Shown here one piece after another: positions 1-10,939 of a DNA stretch of 64,000 bases; positions within the stretch are counted from its first letter, which is position 1; each line of letters begins with the position of its first letter. Made by a program: the position numbers and the translations under genes. The notes under the pieces are model-generated. The model had not been told where the DNA came from. It did no database searches and worked only from the letters and a program-made list of their open reading frames with translations. Source of the stretch: Verticillium longisporum. Taxonomy: Eukaryota > Ascomycota > Sordariomycetes > Glomerellales > Plectosphaerellaceae. The stretch lies in contig JAETXT010000007.1 in assembly GCA_019188255.1 (NCBI GenBank), positions 1,054,001-1,118,000 of the forward strand, in the 5' to 3' direction.

Positions 1-2891
1 TTCGACCTGTTGTTGTTGTTGTTGGGAGGGGAGGGACTGCCAGCGTCGTCCAGTCAAGAACGTCGATGTTGTACGTTGTATAAAGAGGCGGAAATATAAT
101 GGGAGAGCGGGTTCGTTTTCCGGCGGCGTTTCACGTCCGGTGAAGACAGGCAAGAGTAGCTAGGAATAGACGGAGCTGGCCTGGGGCTGTCGAGTTCATG
201 TATGGGAGACGGGGGGATGATCAATGAGGGTTACACCAGGAGCAGCAGATCCCATGATGCTCGAGGCGTGGGAGACTTGTAGAAGTACAGGGTGTGGAAT
301 GATCAAGAAGGGATTACTGGCAGCGTGCCGATGGGACCAGGAGGCAGGTAGTAGCAACCAGCGGCAAAGGGCAGGGTTGCGAGGCGGAAGCATTCGCTTC
401 CAAGGGGTAAAGAGTCGTCATACATAAAGGATGGTTTGCCAATCAGGAGGGTGCTGGTGCTAAAAGCAGGTTGAAAAGCGTCGGGTGCGTGGTGCGCGTG
501 TGGTCTTGGTGCGATAGCGGGCGGGCACCAACTCTGGCGACGGGTGGGTGGGTTGTGCGCTGTCGAATCGACAGTGGCCTGCGGGGGAGTGCATGAGGTC
601 AACGAAGCCAAGTGGATCGGTCTTGGACGAACGAGACTGGCAGCCGTGACCCTGGAGGTACCAGGCCCGACGAGGGAAGGCGTCGGCCGAAGCCAGCATG
701 CCCCGCCAAACGTACTCGGTACTGGTTCAGGGCGAAGCCTTCCAGCAGCCTGCCGCCTGGTGCACTCGCCCACACTGCTGAGCCTACCTACCTACCTAGG
801 TAGATACATGTAGGTCTCATAACCAGGTACCTGAAAGGCCCAGAGCCCGCGCCACAGAAGACTTTCTGGTGCAGGTGTCACCAAGCAGACTGCCGCCTGG
901 GTGACATTTGGGCCGGCCGGACCCTGGTACCCTTCCACCCACCCTGGCGCGTCGAAAGGAAAACCCAGCCTTGCAGCGGCTGTTGACCCTAAACGCACCT
1001 AGTGTCCAACGGGTTCCTCAATTTTCATTCTTGGTGAAGCGGGAGAATGCTGGTGATTGGAAAGCTGGTTTACAGTTGCTCGTGCAGATCACGCAATGGC
1101 CGGTTTTCTCGCTGTACAGTACCTCGGGTGCCTCCTTTCGTTCAGCTGGCGCCCAGCGCAACGGTTGCCCATACCAGACGGCCAAGGCAACATGTGTGTC
1201 ACAGGAGGCTGCCAGATATGATTTTCAGGGTCCCTGTGTACAGAGAACCCTTTGCGCTGAGAGGTAACTGATCCCCGAGGTCGTGACGTCATGAGTCCCG
1301 TCCGCGCAGCACCATCTCGAATGACTTGGAATTGTTTGCGACAGTGGCCACACGACAATTGCCCTGGTTTGTCATCCCAAGGACTGAAATGCTCCCAGAA
1401 GCGTGTGCTATGGGTAGGTAGGTAGTTCGACACAAGTACGGTGTCACCATCTCCGTCGAAGAGCATGTCCGGCTTCCTGGAAGAAGGAAGAAGGGCTTGC
1501 ATCCACACCTCGTCTGGGACAGGGGGAGCACGCTCGCACCTCACAAAGGCCCGAGACCCGATTCGGACCTCTTCAACAGCGATCCTGGCACGTTACCACG
1601 ATCTTTCCGATGAACGACGTCCTGCCCATCGGCGCCATCAAGGCCAGCCAGGCTACCTACGATTCGATTCGGGGTCCTACAAAAAAAGAGAGCTGCGCCG
1701 CCTCTTGATTCGCCCACTATGCGAGACAGGCCACCAGGGGTCTCTAGAGGTTGATATCCACGCGTCATAAAAGCTGACGCTAGTCACAGCTGCTGGCTGG
1801 TGCATACGCCTACACAGACTGCGCCCTTGACAGACCTGAGGCACGAAAAAGGGATCTCTCGATGCATTTAGAATTCCGTCAACCACATCCAAGTGCAGTT
1901 GGCACCCGGTCGGGTTCGCTCCCGGTGCGGGCCAAAGTCATGCCTGGGTCCTTTGTTCAGACAGGCTCAGTTTCTTTGGGCAGCCCCAGGCGCCTCAACA
2001 GATCCCTGGCAGGAGATCTGTAGATCCAGAGATCTCCGAATGACTTATCCAGTAGGCTGTCTGACCAGTAGGCAGTGTGACCAGTCCCGCCCTCCTTCGC
2101 ATTGCTGCTCTCACTAGCAGGAAACCCGAGTTCGCAATGGGGGGTCCCCTCATTGCCATGCTCGACTCACTGGTGATGACCTTCATGTCCTGCTCTTCGC
2201 ACCACCGCCCCCCAGCCGAATAGGATCTGGTTTCACCCAGTTGCAAGGGTCGAGACGGCCATCTTTAGTCTTGGCAAGGCGCTCCGATTCAATCATGGCC
2301 GGACAGCACTACTACATGTACATTGCCAACCCTGCTGTGTAAGCTCCCTACAGAGCGGCGGGTCTTGCCACAAGAAGTATCATGTGCATCAACAATGTCT
2401 TTTTCTTCGGGATTTTTCTTTACCACTTACACCATGCGCCTGTATTCTACTTCCAGCAAATGAACACCGGATCATCTGTGCCATTCCATCATGTTTCCCT
2501 AAATATCAAACATGATGAAACCATGCCACCAATTCCGTGCGATTCGTCGTACGCACACCTATCGATCGTAGCTAGGATTCACATCATACTAGCCCTGATG
2601 AAAGCGAAATGTAGCAGTTTGCAGCGGTAAGTGCCGCAGAGATGTCACGCTTGCTTGCAGTGAAAATGTTGGCGTGTTGGTGTGCTGAAGACACCCCTGT
2701 GTTCTCTTTATTCAACCTCCAGCCTCGTGGGTATCCGTTACACAACAATCTTGACTATCCCAGACAGTACACTTCCTCATCCAATCCTTTTCTCAAGAAA
2801 ACCACACCAATATTACACGGACCACCATGCAACCAAGCAGGACGCGAAGCATGCAACTCACATGCGCCCGCTCGTGTTGTCCCAGCTTGCG
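1..2891. other. Intergenic region, no supported gene
   Basis: No reading frame here shows a recognisable domain, a credible intron pattern or coding-like composition. The open frames (for example 303-773 on the minus strand) are low-complexity and overlap one another. A TACCTAGGTA-type palindrome cluster lies near 784-816 and a short TAGG run near 1411-1426. Near 2011-2036 there is an 8-bp inverted repeat (GGAGATCT / AGATCTCC). The right end is probably the 3' untranslated region of the INSIG gene. Confidence 0.6.
784..816. repeat. CCTACCTACCTAGGTAG palindrome
   Basis: A CTAC repeat turns into its complement at CCTAGG, forming a short inverted repeat, then ATACATGTAGGT. Confidence 0.75.
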
Positions 2892-4116
2892 CTAAGCACA
2901 TCGTCCCCGGGCAGCATATGGCTTGCTCAAGGCGAGTCTGCGGCCAATGTTGCCGAAGCACACGCAGCTACAGAACAGGACGCTCAGCATCCAGATTCCA
3001 GTCTCCATCGTCTTCTGGCTGGCAAGGCCGCCGAATGTGAGGGAATCCGAGACCGTCTCGTTCCGAAACGACGACGCCGACGGCGTGGGCACCATCTCGG
3101 GGTCAACGCCCATCAGCACGGCGGAACCGATCAGGCCCACTGCGGCGGAGAGCAGGAAGCCCGGTTTGGAGCGGTCGATCAAGTACCACAAGAAGGGGTT
3201 GACGAGGGCCAGCGTAAGCGAGAGCTGCAGTGTCGACGCCCACGGAAGACGACGCTGCATGAATTGTTAGCTTGCAACGTCCGTAGGTAAAGTGCGGCCG
3301 GGGTTGGACGAACAATGGCAAAGACTATGCCCACAAAGGCTCCGATGCTCCGGACCCCGAGAGCCCAGTCCGTACTTGATCTGCTCGCGTTGTCTGACGT
3401 CTCGTCCCGCCCACCGTCGACCACGGCCATGTCACCACCAAACGCTTCCTCCCAAACGCCATCGAACCAGGGCAGCAGAGCACCGAGGAGAACTCCGCAG
3501 ATGCCCCACAGCGTCAAGTATTTCCAGTTGAAACCAGGCCCGCTGGTCTCATCGGCCGGTAAGGCGGCCAAATGATGCTTGCCGTGTAGCCTCGTCACCA
3601 GAGCGCCGTAGCCCATGCCCAGCAAGAAGAGCACGGCGACCCTGGCCGTAACGTAGAGTGCCGACGCAGCAGTGGATGGCGCTGAAGGCGCAGGTCGTGA
3701 GGACCGCCTTCGCAGCGTCTGCGGGTGGAACCTGTCCTTCAACAGCTCAAACGTCGTATCGTCTAGACTCTGCCTCTTCACGGGGGTCTGCGACCCAGTC
3801 CCCCACGGTGTCTCGAGGTCCGGCCGGATCGACCGGTCCCTGCCGGTGGACGAGGGTGAATAGATGCCGAAGAGGGTCGATGTAGTCAGGTTCACTATGG
3901 ACTGGGTTCGGCTGATTGATGTACCCGACTCGGAAGGGGTAGCGGCCCGGAAGCCATTGGGTTTGGGCGACAGAAGCCTCGACGTCTCGAAATTCTGTCC
4001 CGGGGCTGGACTGGGCGAGCTGGACACGCCATCAGGGGGGGTGTCGGGCTCGTAAAGTTTATGTCGAACGGGCGTCGAGGGATGGGCCTTAGGAGAGGGG
4101 GCCCGTCTTCAGACAT
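2892..4116 (-). CDS. ins1: INSIG-domain ER membrane protein (frame broken once)
   Basis: INSIG proteins sit in the ER membrane and control sterol synthesis by binding HMG-CoA reductase or SCAP-type partners. Two exons are seen: 4116-3314 and 3254-2892. The 59-bp intron (3255-3313) has a GTTCGT donor, a GCTAAC branch site and a CAG acceptor, and joins FAI to RRLPW. The C-terminal half has several hydrophobic segments and the stretch NPFLWYLIDRSKPGF, which resembles the INSIG signature WxxDRSxxG. The N-terminus (MSEDGPPLLRPIPRRPFDIN) is the style seen in fungal family members, but it lies in another frame from the rest. One base is missing in the C7 run (plus-strand G run 4035-4041). With it restored the product is 388 residues. 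The ATG at 4116 is the natural start; the main frame alone begins only at a GTG. Family call is firm; the exact N-terminus depends on the repaired frame. Confidence 0.85.
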
Positions 4117-5190
4117 GGTTTGGAGGATTCGAGAGGGCACGTTGCGGTCGGTAGCTGGTCGGGAGGAAGCTGTTCGTGTAGATGGTTTCGGAAATGGCGG
4201 GAAAATAGATTGACAGCGTTCGTGGGGCGGAGCGGTAAATAACAATAATAAGAAGAAATTGTTGAGGATCAGTTGCCTAGGTACACGATTGAAGGTGTGT
4301 CTTGAATTGGATAGACCCTGGTTTCGACGGTGGAATTCGTGAGGGGGAGAGGTGCAGCACGTGCAAGCTTCGGAGCCTTCGAATGTGGAGGGGTGTAGAT
4401 AGATACCGAGATTTCACGTCGTTTAGCGAGGGAGGCTGAGGTTTGTGGTCTTAAATATTGTCGAACTATGCGCAAGCAAAGACTGTTCTGCGCCGCTCCG
4501 TCGCATCTGTCACACGGATCTGAAGAGAGGGGAAGCTGAAGGTAAGGTAGTGAGCTTGTGGAGGACGAGAGAAACGATGGAGGCAGAGAGGGCTGAAGCG
4601 TGACCAGAAGGGCGACAAGGCATTGGGAACTACGGAGCGTGGTCCCCAGCAAACACGAAGAGCCGTCCAGTGAGAGGCGCTGCATTTGGAGCTGGGTGCA
4701 TTAGTCGCATGAGCTTCAATCACATGCTCCCGCCGTCCTTCCACCCCCCCATTCGGGATGGGATCGTCGAGACTGTCTGGCGAACGGCGAACAGCAACGT
4801 ACGTGGAATTCGTGCAGGTAGTGAGGAACACCTGTATCTCGCTACGAGCACCTACTGGCCCACGGGTTTCTGCAATGCTACATCATAAGCGCTAACATTA
4901 TCCCGAAGCGTTTCTTCCCACATAACTGGTCGGAAGAGGTTCAGAACAGGCTTCTTTGGCATCGTGATTTGTCGCGCCCAGCTATTGTTACCCCACATTG
5001 CCGAATAAGAAACGCGAGGGAGGGGTTGGGGAAGCCCGTACGCTTACGGAGATGCATATCTGCACCTCGTGGGCCGATCCATGCGCCTTTGTGTTGAGGC
5101 TCCGGATGAACATCACCTCAACGTTCTGTTTCGGCCCGTCACAGCTTTGGAATCATTCTGGGTATCAGATCTATTTCATGCCTTTCTGCA
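4117..5190. other. Spacer between two minus-strand genes
   Basis: This holds the promoter side of the INSIG gene and the 3' side of the Mak11 gene. Open frames such as 4269-4685 are rich in Ser, Pro and Leu and show no domain. I see no further gene. Confidence 0.55.
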
Positions 5191-6674
5191 TCAGGCTTCT
5201 TCCTCATCGCTTTCTGCCGCGTCTTCCTTCTCGAGCTCCTGCATCAATTCCTCATCGCTGTCCACAACATCGTCCGGTCGGGGTATCATGGCAAAGGCCG
5301 CGGTACAGGTGATCCTGTTGTTCGTGTCGTAGCTTCCCACGAGCGAGCCCAGCTGCACCGTCTTGTCGGCTGTCTCGCTCGCCTTGAGCTCCTTTTCTGA
5401 CACTTTCCAAAGACGAATGTTCCCGTCACTGCTACCGCAGACGAGATAGAAGACAGTGCCCTGTGTCTCCTCCCTCTTGATGATGTTGAAGTCCTTGACC
5501 CGTCCTGTGACGCCTGCATCCTTGCCGCCGATCTGAGCAACCAGCTTCGCCGTCGGCAGTTCCTTCACCTTCGCATCCGCCGTCCTCTCAGGTTGCGTCA
5601 AGTCGGCCTCCTTGGTCGAGCAGATGACTATGCGCCCATCCTCAGTGGCCACAGCAATTAGAGACGACTCGCTCTCATCGCTCATGGCTACGTACTCAAA
5701 GTTGTGAATCTTGACGCGAGAGTCCGGCATGACCCGGCAGCGGGGCAAGCTGTCCATACCGAACACGGCAATGTTTCGGTCGAATCCCACGGCAAACTCC
5801 TCGCAGTCCTGCCCGCCGACGGCCGCGCCCCAAACTACCTTCCTCCCCTCACCGGACGAGTGCCTGCCCTCGCCGACGTCTTGCAGCAGATCTCTGCTGA
5901 AGTTGAGGACTGCAGCCTTCTTTCCGGTCAAGAGATTCCACAGCCGCATGCATCGCTCTCCTTTGCTGACGCTGATGAGCAGCTTCATGCTCGGGTGCAC
6001 GGCGAAGTCGTTGACACCGGCGGGGGTGCCGCCAAGGGGAGCCGTGTCGCCGCTGGGCCTGCCCTGCGCCTTCGGTATTGGTGCCTTGATGGTGCTCATG
6101 GGCTCCCAATTCCTCGTCTTTGCGACGGCAATGGTCGAATCCTCGCTGGCTGAGATGAGTTTGGAGCGCGTGGGGAACACAAGCTTGGTGACGGTTGAGT
6201 CGTGGGGTTGTAGGCGCCCAGCTCGCGGTTCTTCGAGTTCTCGAGAATGGGGCGGAGAGCAGCTGACGCCATTTCGTCCCCATCTCGCCGCTTGGGAGGG
6301 TGAGCGGAGATGTTGTAAATGTTGATCTTGGGGTCGGTGCTCCCAGACGCCAGCAGCACCTTTTGCTCCTGGCCGGGAATGGGGGCCGAGGGGGCGGACA
6401 GGGCGACGCAGCGGATTGCCGATGGATGCGCCGTGAACAGGAACGTGTCAACAAAGCTTGCCTGGCCCTGGGGCTTGACAGTGGCGATGAGGCCGTGGAG
6501 AACTCGGTCGTAGGAACCGGTGACAATCTGGAGGAAGAATTCTTCGTCCGCGATTGCCTTCTTGGGGTGCGTCTGTGACTTTGGTGGGATGGCCGGCTTC
6601 GTCTTCTTTGTCGGCTTCGTTTCGCTGCCCCGTATACTGGCGGCGGCGACCTCTGAAATCTTTCGTTTCGCCAT
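5191..6674 (-). CDS. mak11: Mak11-type WD40 ribosome-biogenesis protein (frame broken once)
   Basis: Mak11 (PAK1IP1 in animals) is a nuclear WD40 protein needed for 60S subunit assembly. The start is the ATG at 6674 (MAKRKISEV, Lys-rich and probably a nuclear signal). The N-terminal part carries the first repeats (IVTGSYDRVLHG, LLASGSTDPKINIYNISAHPPKRR). The C-terminal part carries LISASEDSTI, MRLWNLLTGKKAAVLNF, FAVGFDRNIAVF and GSSDGNIRLWKV, then an acidic tail rich in Glu and Asp. The halves lie in different frames. The break is at plus-strand G4 (6204-6207); one added C gives the expected YNPHDSTVTKLVFPTRSK junction. The restored protein is 494 residues with no intron. The neighbouring kinase gene is divergent, with about 0.8 kb shared upstream. 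Confidence in identity is high; the break is most simply an assembly error because the gene is normally essential. Confidence 0.9.
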
Positions 6675-7499
6675 TTCGGAGACGACTGTGTGCCAGGTAT
6701 CCGTGGTGTAGCCACAAAGTTTCGTCTGCAGTATGAGGATGAGGGAGGGCCTTGTTCGTGGATCTGTATTGAAGTCGACTTTCCGAAAAGAAAATTTACC
6801 AGCTTTATCTAATCGATAAGAAATCCATCCCCAGCCTGGCCCGTTGTATTGGGGGAAGGGCACCTCAAAAAAGACAAGCTTGACAGGGTGGGATTCAAGC
6901 GGGGTGGATGGGTTTAGCTTCGAAATAGCACATGTTGAATAGGGGGCAGAATATGCAAAGAACATGTACCTCTATATCGGATAAAGGTGTCCCACTGTGG
7001 CGGTCTGATCTGAAAGGCAGCAGCACTGCCTTCCTGCCTGGAGAGGGCGCTATGGAGCTGACTGGTTGGTAGGTAGTACGGGGGCCGTTCACCCGCCCCT
7101 CAAGGACTCTGGGGCACTGCCTAGCAAGACCGTGCACCGCTGTGTAGGTACCTTACCTTGGCTGCCCTGGCCAATGTTTATGGACAGACCTACGTATGCG
7201 CCATCTTGGGATTTCCCAGTTCAACGGACCTTGACTTCCCACGCCGCTCCATCAGTTGCTGGAGACCAAGATACTCTTCCTTTCCTTTCGACAATGCCTT
7301 GTCGGTAGCCCTACGAACCCCTTGCGGCTGTTTACCGTGTTGTAGCTACACATCATAACCCAGTTTCACCCATCTCCGAACTCGCATGAGACCCCTCCTC
7401 GAGCCTCCCTCCAGCACATCGCATCACCTCGATTGATCGATCGAACCGACACTTGTCAAGCCTCTGCCACCTGCGACGTGCTTGCTGCCTGCCACCACA
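6675..7499. promoter_or_regulatory. Shared upstream region of divergent Mak11 and NAK kinase genes
   Basis: About 0.8 kb separates the Mak11 start from the first recognisable kinase codon. The kinase side (7280-7500) is C- and T-rich, as in fungal transcribed leaders, and ends in a splice-acceptor-like CCACCACAG just before the first kinase codons. A leader intron that splits or precedes the start codon is therefore likely. No TATA box is obvious. Confidence 0.45.
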
Positions 7500-10400
7500 G
7501 TGGCTTCCTACGTCCGTCCCGTGGCCGCGTCTGCCACCCCGACCCGCGCAATCTGCCTACTACCCAGTTCCCGTGCCAGGACACGCCCCAGCAGCCCCAG
7601 CTGGTTCCTTCGCCCCTGGTACCAAGATTCAGGTCGGCTCCCATCGCGTCGTCATACAGAAATACCTCTCCGAAGGTGGCTTTGCCCATGTCTATCTCGT
7701 CAAGCTCCCCAAGCCTCTCGACGGTACGGACCTGGCTGTCCTCAAGCGCGTTGCTGTGCCTGACAAGGAGGCGCTTCGCTCCATGCGCATCGAGGTCGAG
7801 ACGATGAAAAGGCTTAAGGGTCACCGCATGATCGTCACATATATTGACTCGCACGCCTCTGAGCTTCGAGGTGGTGGCTTCGAGGTTTTTCTCCTCATGG
7901 AGTACTGCAATGGCGGTGGCTTGATTGACTTCATGAACACCCGGCTCCAACACCGGCTGACCGAGCCCGAGATCCTCCACATCTTCACCGACGTGGCGGA
8001 AGGCGTTGCCTGCATGCACTACCTAAAACCTCCGCTCTTGCATCGCGATCTCAAAGTAGAAAACGTCTTGATTCTGAGCCAGGGGTCTAAGAAGAGGTTC
8101 AAACTTTGCGATTTCGGCTCAGCAGCACCTCCAAAGCCCGCACCCCAGACAGTTGTCGAGTGTAGGCTCCTGGACGAGGATGTGCAGAAGCACACAACCC
8201 TGCAATACCGGAGCCCGGAGATGATTGACGTCTACAGAAAACAACCCATTGACGAAAAGTCGGATATTTGGGCCCTCGGTGTCTTGTTGTATAAGCTGTG
8301 CTACTACACGACCCCCTTCGAAGACCAAGGCCAATTGGCCATCTTGAACGCAAGCTTCCGGTTTCATAGTCACCCAGTCTTCTCTGATAGGCTGAAAAAG
8401 CTCATAGGTATGGTCATATCGGTACGCAAGGAATTGTAACTCACCGAAAACCAGCTTCCATGTTGCGGGAAAATCAGCAGTCGAGGCCCAACGTCTATCA
8501 GGTATTACGAGAGGCTTGCGCCATGCAAGGTCGCGAGGTTCCGATACATGATGTGAGTCCATTGGTTTTTCCCATGCATCTACATTTGCCAATGCAATAC
8601 AGATCTACGCCGCCAGGGCGCAATCCGAGCCCCGACGCAGCGACAAACCGCAGCTGGAAAAGTCAACGCCTCCAGTTGTTGGTGCTGTCTTCTCCCCACC
8701 ACCGAAAGAGACCCAAACAATCCCTGAGGTGGTTCCTATGAGGAGGGGCAGGCTTCCGGTAGCCTCTACGCAATCAGCCTCTCAGTCTCAACGACCAAGT
8801 CCGTCGCCTGGTCGTGTCACCAGCGGCGATCCATTCGCTGCTCTCGACGCCAAAACGAACAATAGCACCGGGGGAGGCGATGAGCTTTCGTCTCGCTTTC
8901 CCACACTTGATCAATTTTCCCTCCTTCACAACAACGGTGGAGGGAGCTTTGACTTCACCTCTCCGACAACACCCCCAGCTGCACAGCAGAGTGATCTCAA
9001 ACAGAAGGTTACCGAACACCTGGCGGACGAGGCTTTCGCAAAGCCCTCCAGCCCCCCTGAAGCGTCAGAGTCCATACGCTCGCACACCGTAGCACAGCCG
9101 GTTGCGCTTACGCAACCTCCTGCCAGTGACGAATATCCTGCTACAGGTACCGTCGGCTTGAAGAAAACAGCATCTGCTCCACCGAAGCCGTCTGAGATGA
9201 GCCGAGCATCAGCGATCATAACTCAGAATCCCGAACTGCGGGCAATCTCCTCGCAGTCCACGCAAAAGTATGTTTCAACCGGCACCATGACATCTACACC
9301 ACCGCCATCCGACAAGGCGCGAGAGCCACCAGCGATCTGGCGAGTACCATCTACCGATCACCATCGTTCTACAAGTCTACCACGTAAACCCGACGACAGT
9401 CATCGTGCAGAGGCTCGTGAGGGTGGAAATTCTTCCGGACCACTGTCTCGTCAAAACTCTTATCGATCTCACACACGCCATCCTTCGTCATCTCGCCCAT
9501 CTTTGGAAGGGGGTCGCCCCAGCGCAGATCATCTGGGAACATCTTTACAGCCAAGAATGGCGATCGGACGCCAACGTCCAGCCAGCGCACACCTCGAATC
9601 TAGCATAGATTACCTGCGCGAGCGGCAAATGGCTTCAAAGCCAAGTGGATCGCCAAGTATTCCTTCGCCCAGGTTACCAGAACGGCCTGCCGATAAATCG
9701 TCTTCTCCCGCGCTGATTAGCCTTGGGCCGGAGGAAGAGACTAACATCGAATCAAACGTCGAATTCTTGCGCAGCATGGAGGACTCAAAGAAAGATCGCG
9801 GCTCGTGGCACGGAAAGAAGAGCAGTGTCAGCTCGACCTCCGGCTCTCGACACATCCTTGCTGGCAAGTTCGGAGACGCTTTCAAGATCTTTGAGGGGAA
9901 ACACTCGACGCCGGCAGTTCGGACTCCGTCTCCTTTGAAGGAACACGACCGCCGCGATCTGACCCCCATTGCGGGTTCCGAGGCTACCGACGGGCGGAGT
10001 GATGACGGGCAAGCTCAGGAAGACCAGGATGACATGACTCCCGAGATGCGGCGTGACCTGGAGCGACAGCGACTGGCGGAGGAAGAGCGACGAGTCGAAC
10101 TCGCCCAAGCTGAATACCGCCAGCGCATCGCCAGCAAGCCCCTAGGTGTGACGGGACGCCCAACACCGCCGCCCAAGCCCGCCAGCGGCTCATCAAGAGC
10201 CGTCAGCATTCAGAACCGAGTGCAGAGCTTGCTGGACGAAGGTCAGAAGACCTCATCGCAAGTACAGCGTTCGGCTCAAGGGTACGGCGTCTACTCCGAC
10301 GCGGCCACTGCCGCTAGTCGGGTCGACAAACAATTGCCGGAACTGCCACGGAAGCCAGTCACCACCAAGTTTCGGTCCACTCCCCCACCGATCAGCTCTC

Positions 10401-10741
10401 AAGACATTGTCGTCAACAAGCTGAGGCATCCAGCCAGCGAGCCTCTGCCGATCAACAGTCGGCCCATGACGGGGAACAAGCCGCCGGCGCCCCGCAAGCC
10501 TGAACACCTCAACAGCGTGCCGACAGGGGGTGCCGCCGCCTCTCCGCCGAAACGGTCCCAGCTGGCAGCTAACGAGCAGCTCGTGGGCGCGGACATCCCC
10601 GGCCGCCCGGTGCTGGACATGACGGCCAGGGAGAAGGATGACTACGTCGAGGACTTCTCGAAGCGGTTCCCCAGCCTCAGCGCCATCGAGATGGTGGAGC
10701 GGGACATAGACGCCGGGCCGCGCGAACGGCCTGGGAGGTAG
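7500..10741 (+). CDS. NAK-family Ser/Thr kinase, Ark1/Prk1-like (start unclear, N-terminal frame broken)
   Basis: Ark1/Prk1/Akl1 (AAK1/GAK relatives) phosphorylate endocytic adaptors at cortical actin patches. The kinase domain follows a short Pro/Ala-rich N-terminus: glycine loop LSEGGFAHVYLV, ATP lysine in AVLKRV, catalytic HRDLKVENVL, KLCDFGSA, and the NAK-type activation segment ending YRSPEMIDVY. Introns are 8408-8454 (GTATGG...CAG) and 8553-8602 (GTGAGT...ACAG). About 700 residues of Ser/Pro/Gln-rich, probably disordered tail follow, with PxxP motifs such as RPTPPPKP that could bind SH3 proteins, as known for the yeast kinases. The first codons are GTG GCT TCC TAC, so the ATG is missing or split by a leader intron. 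Between 7531 and 7550 the frame changes. Adding one C to each of two runs (7537-7540, 7543-7545) restores continuity and gives about 1,048 residues. Confidence 0.88.
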
Positions 10742-10939
10742 ACGCTCCTGCGCCGTCGCGGTACGAGTCTGGGCTTGTTGGAGGGTCTTTGGCAACACGA
10801 TGAGTAGCAGGCGCAGTCAACGCAATCAATTCCCACCCATGGCATGAGCACGTGTAATTCTCGTGACTAGAAGCACAAAACTAGTGATGTAGATTCAATG
10901 TGTAAATTCTTCAGTCGAGCAAGAAGTTACTTCTTCTCC
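10742..10939. terminator. Convergent 3' ends of kinase and TTI1 genes
   Basis: About 200 bp separate the stop codons of two convergent genes, so their 3' untranslated regions probably meet or overlap here. The spacer contains no open frame of note. No exact polyadenylation signal can be assigned by eye. Confidence 0.4.

Noticed and set aside
303..773. Minus-strand frame of 156 codons
   Set aside because: No conserved feature and several equally long overlapping frames.
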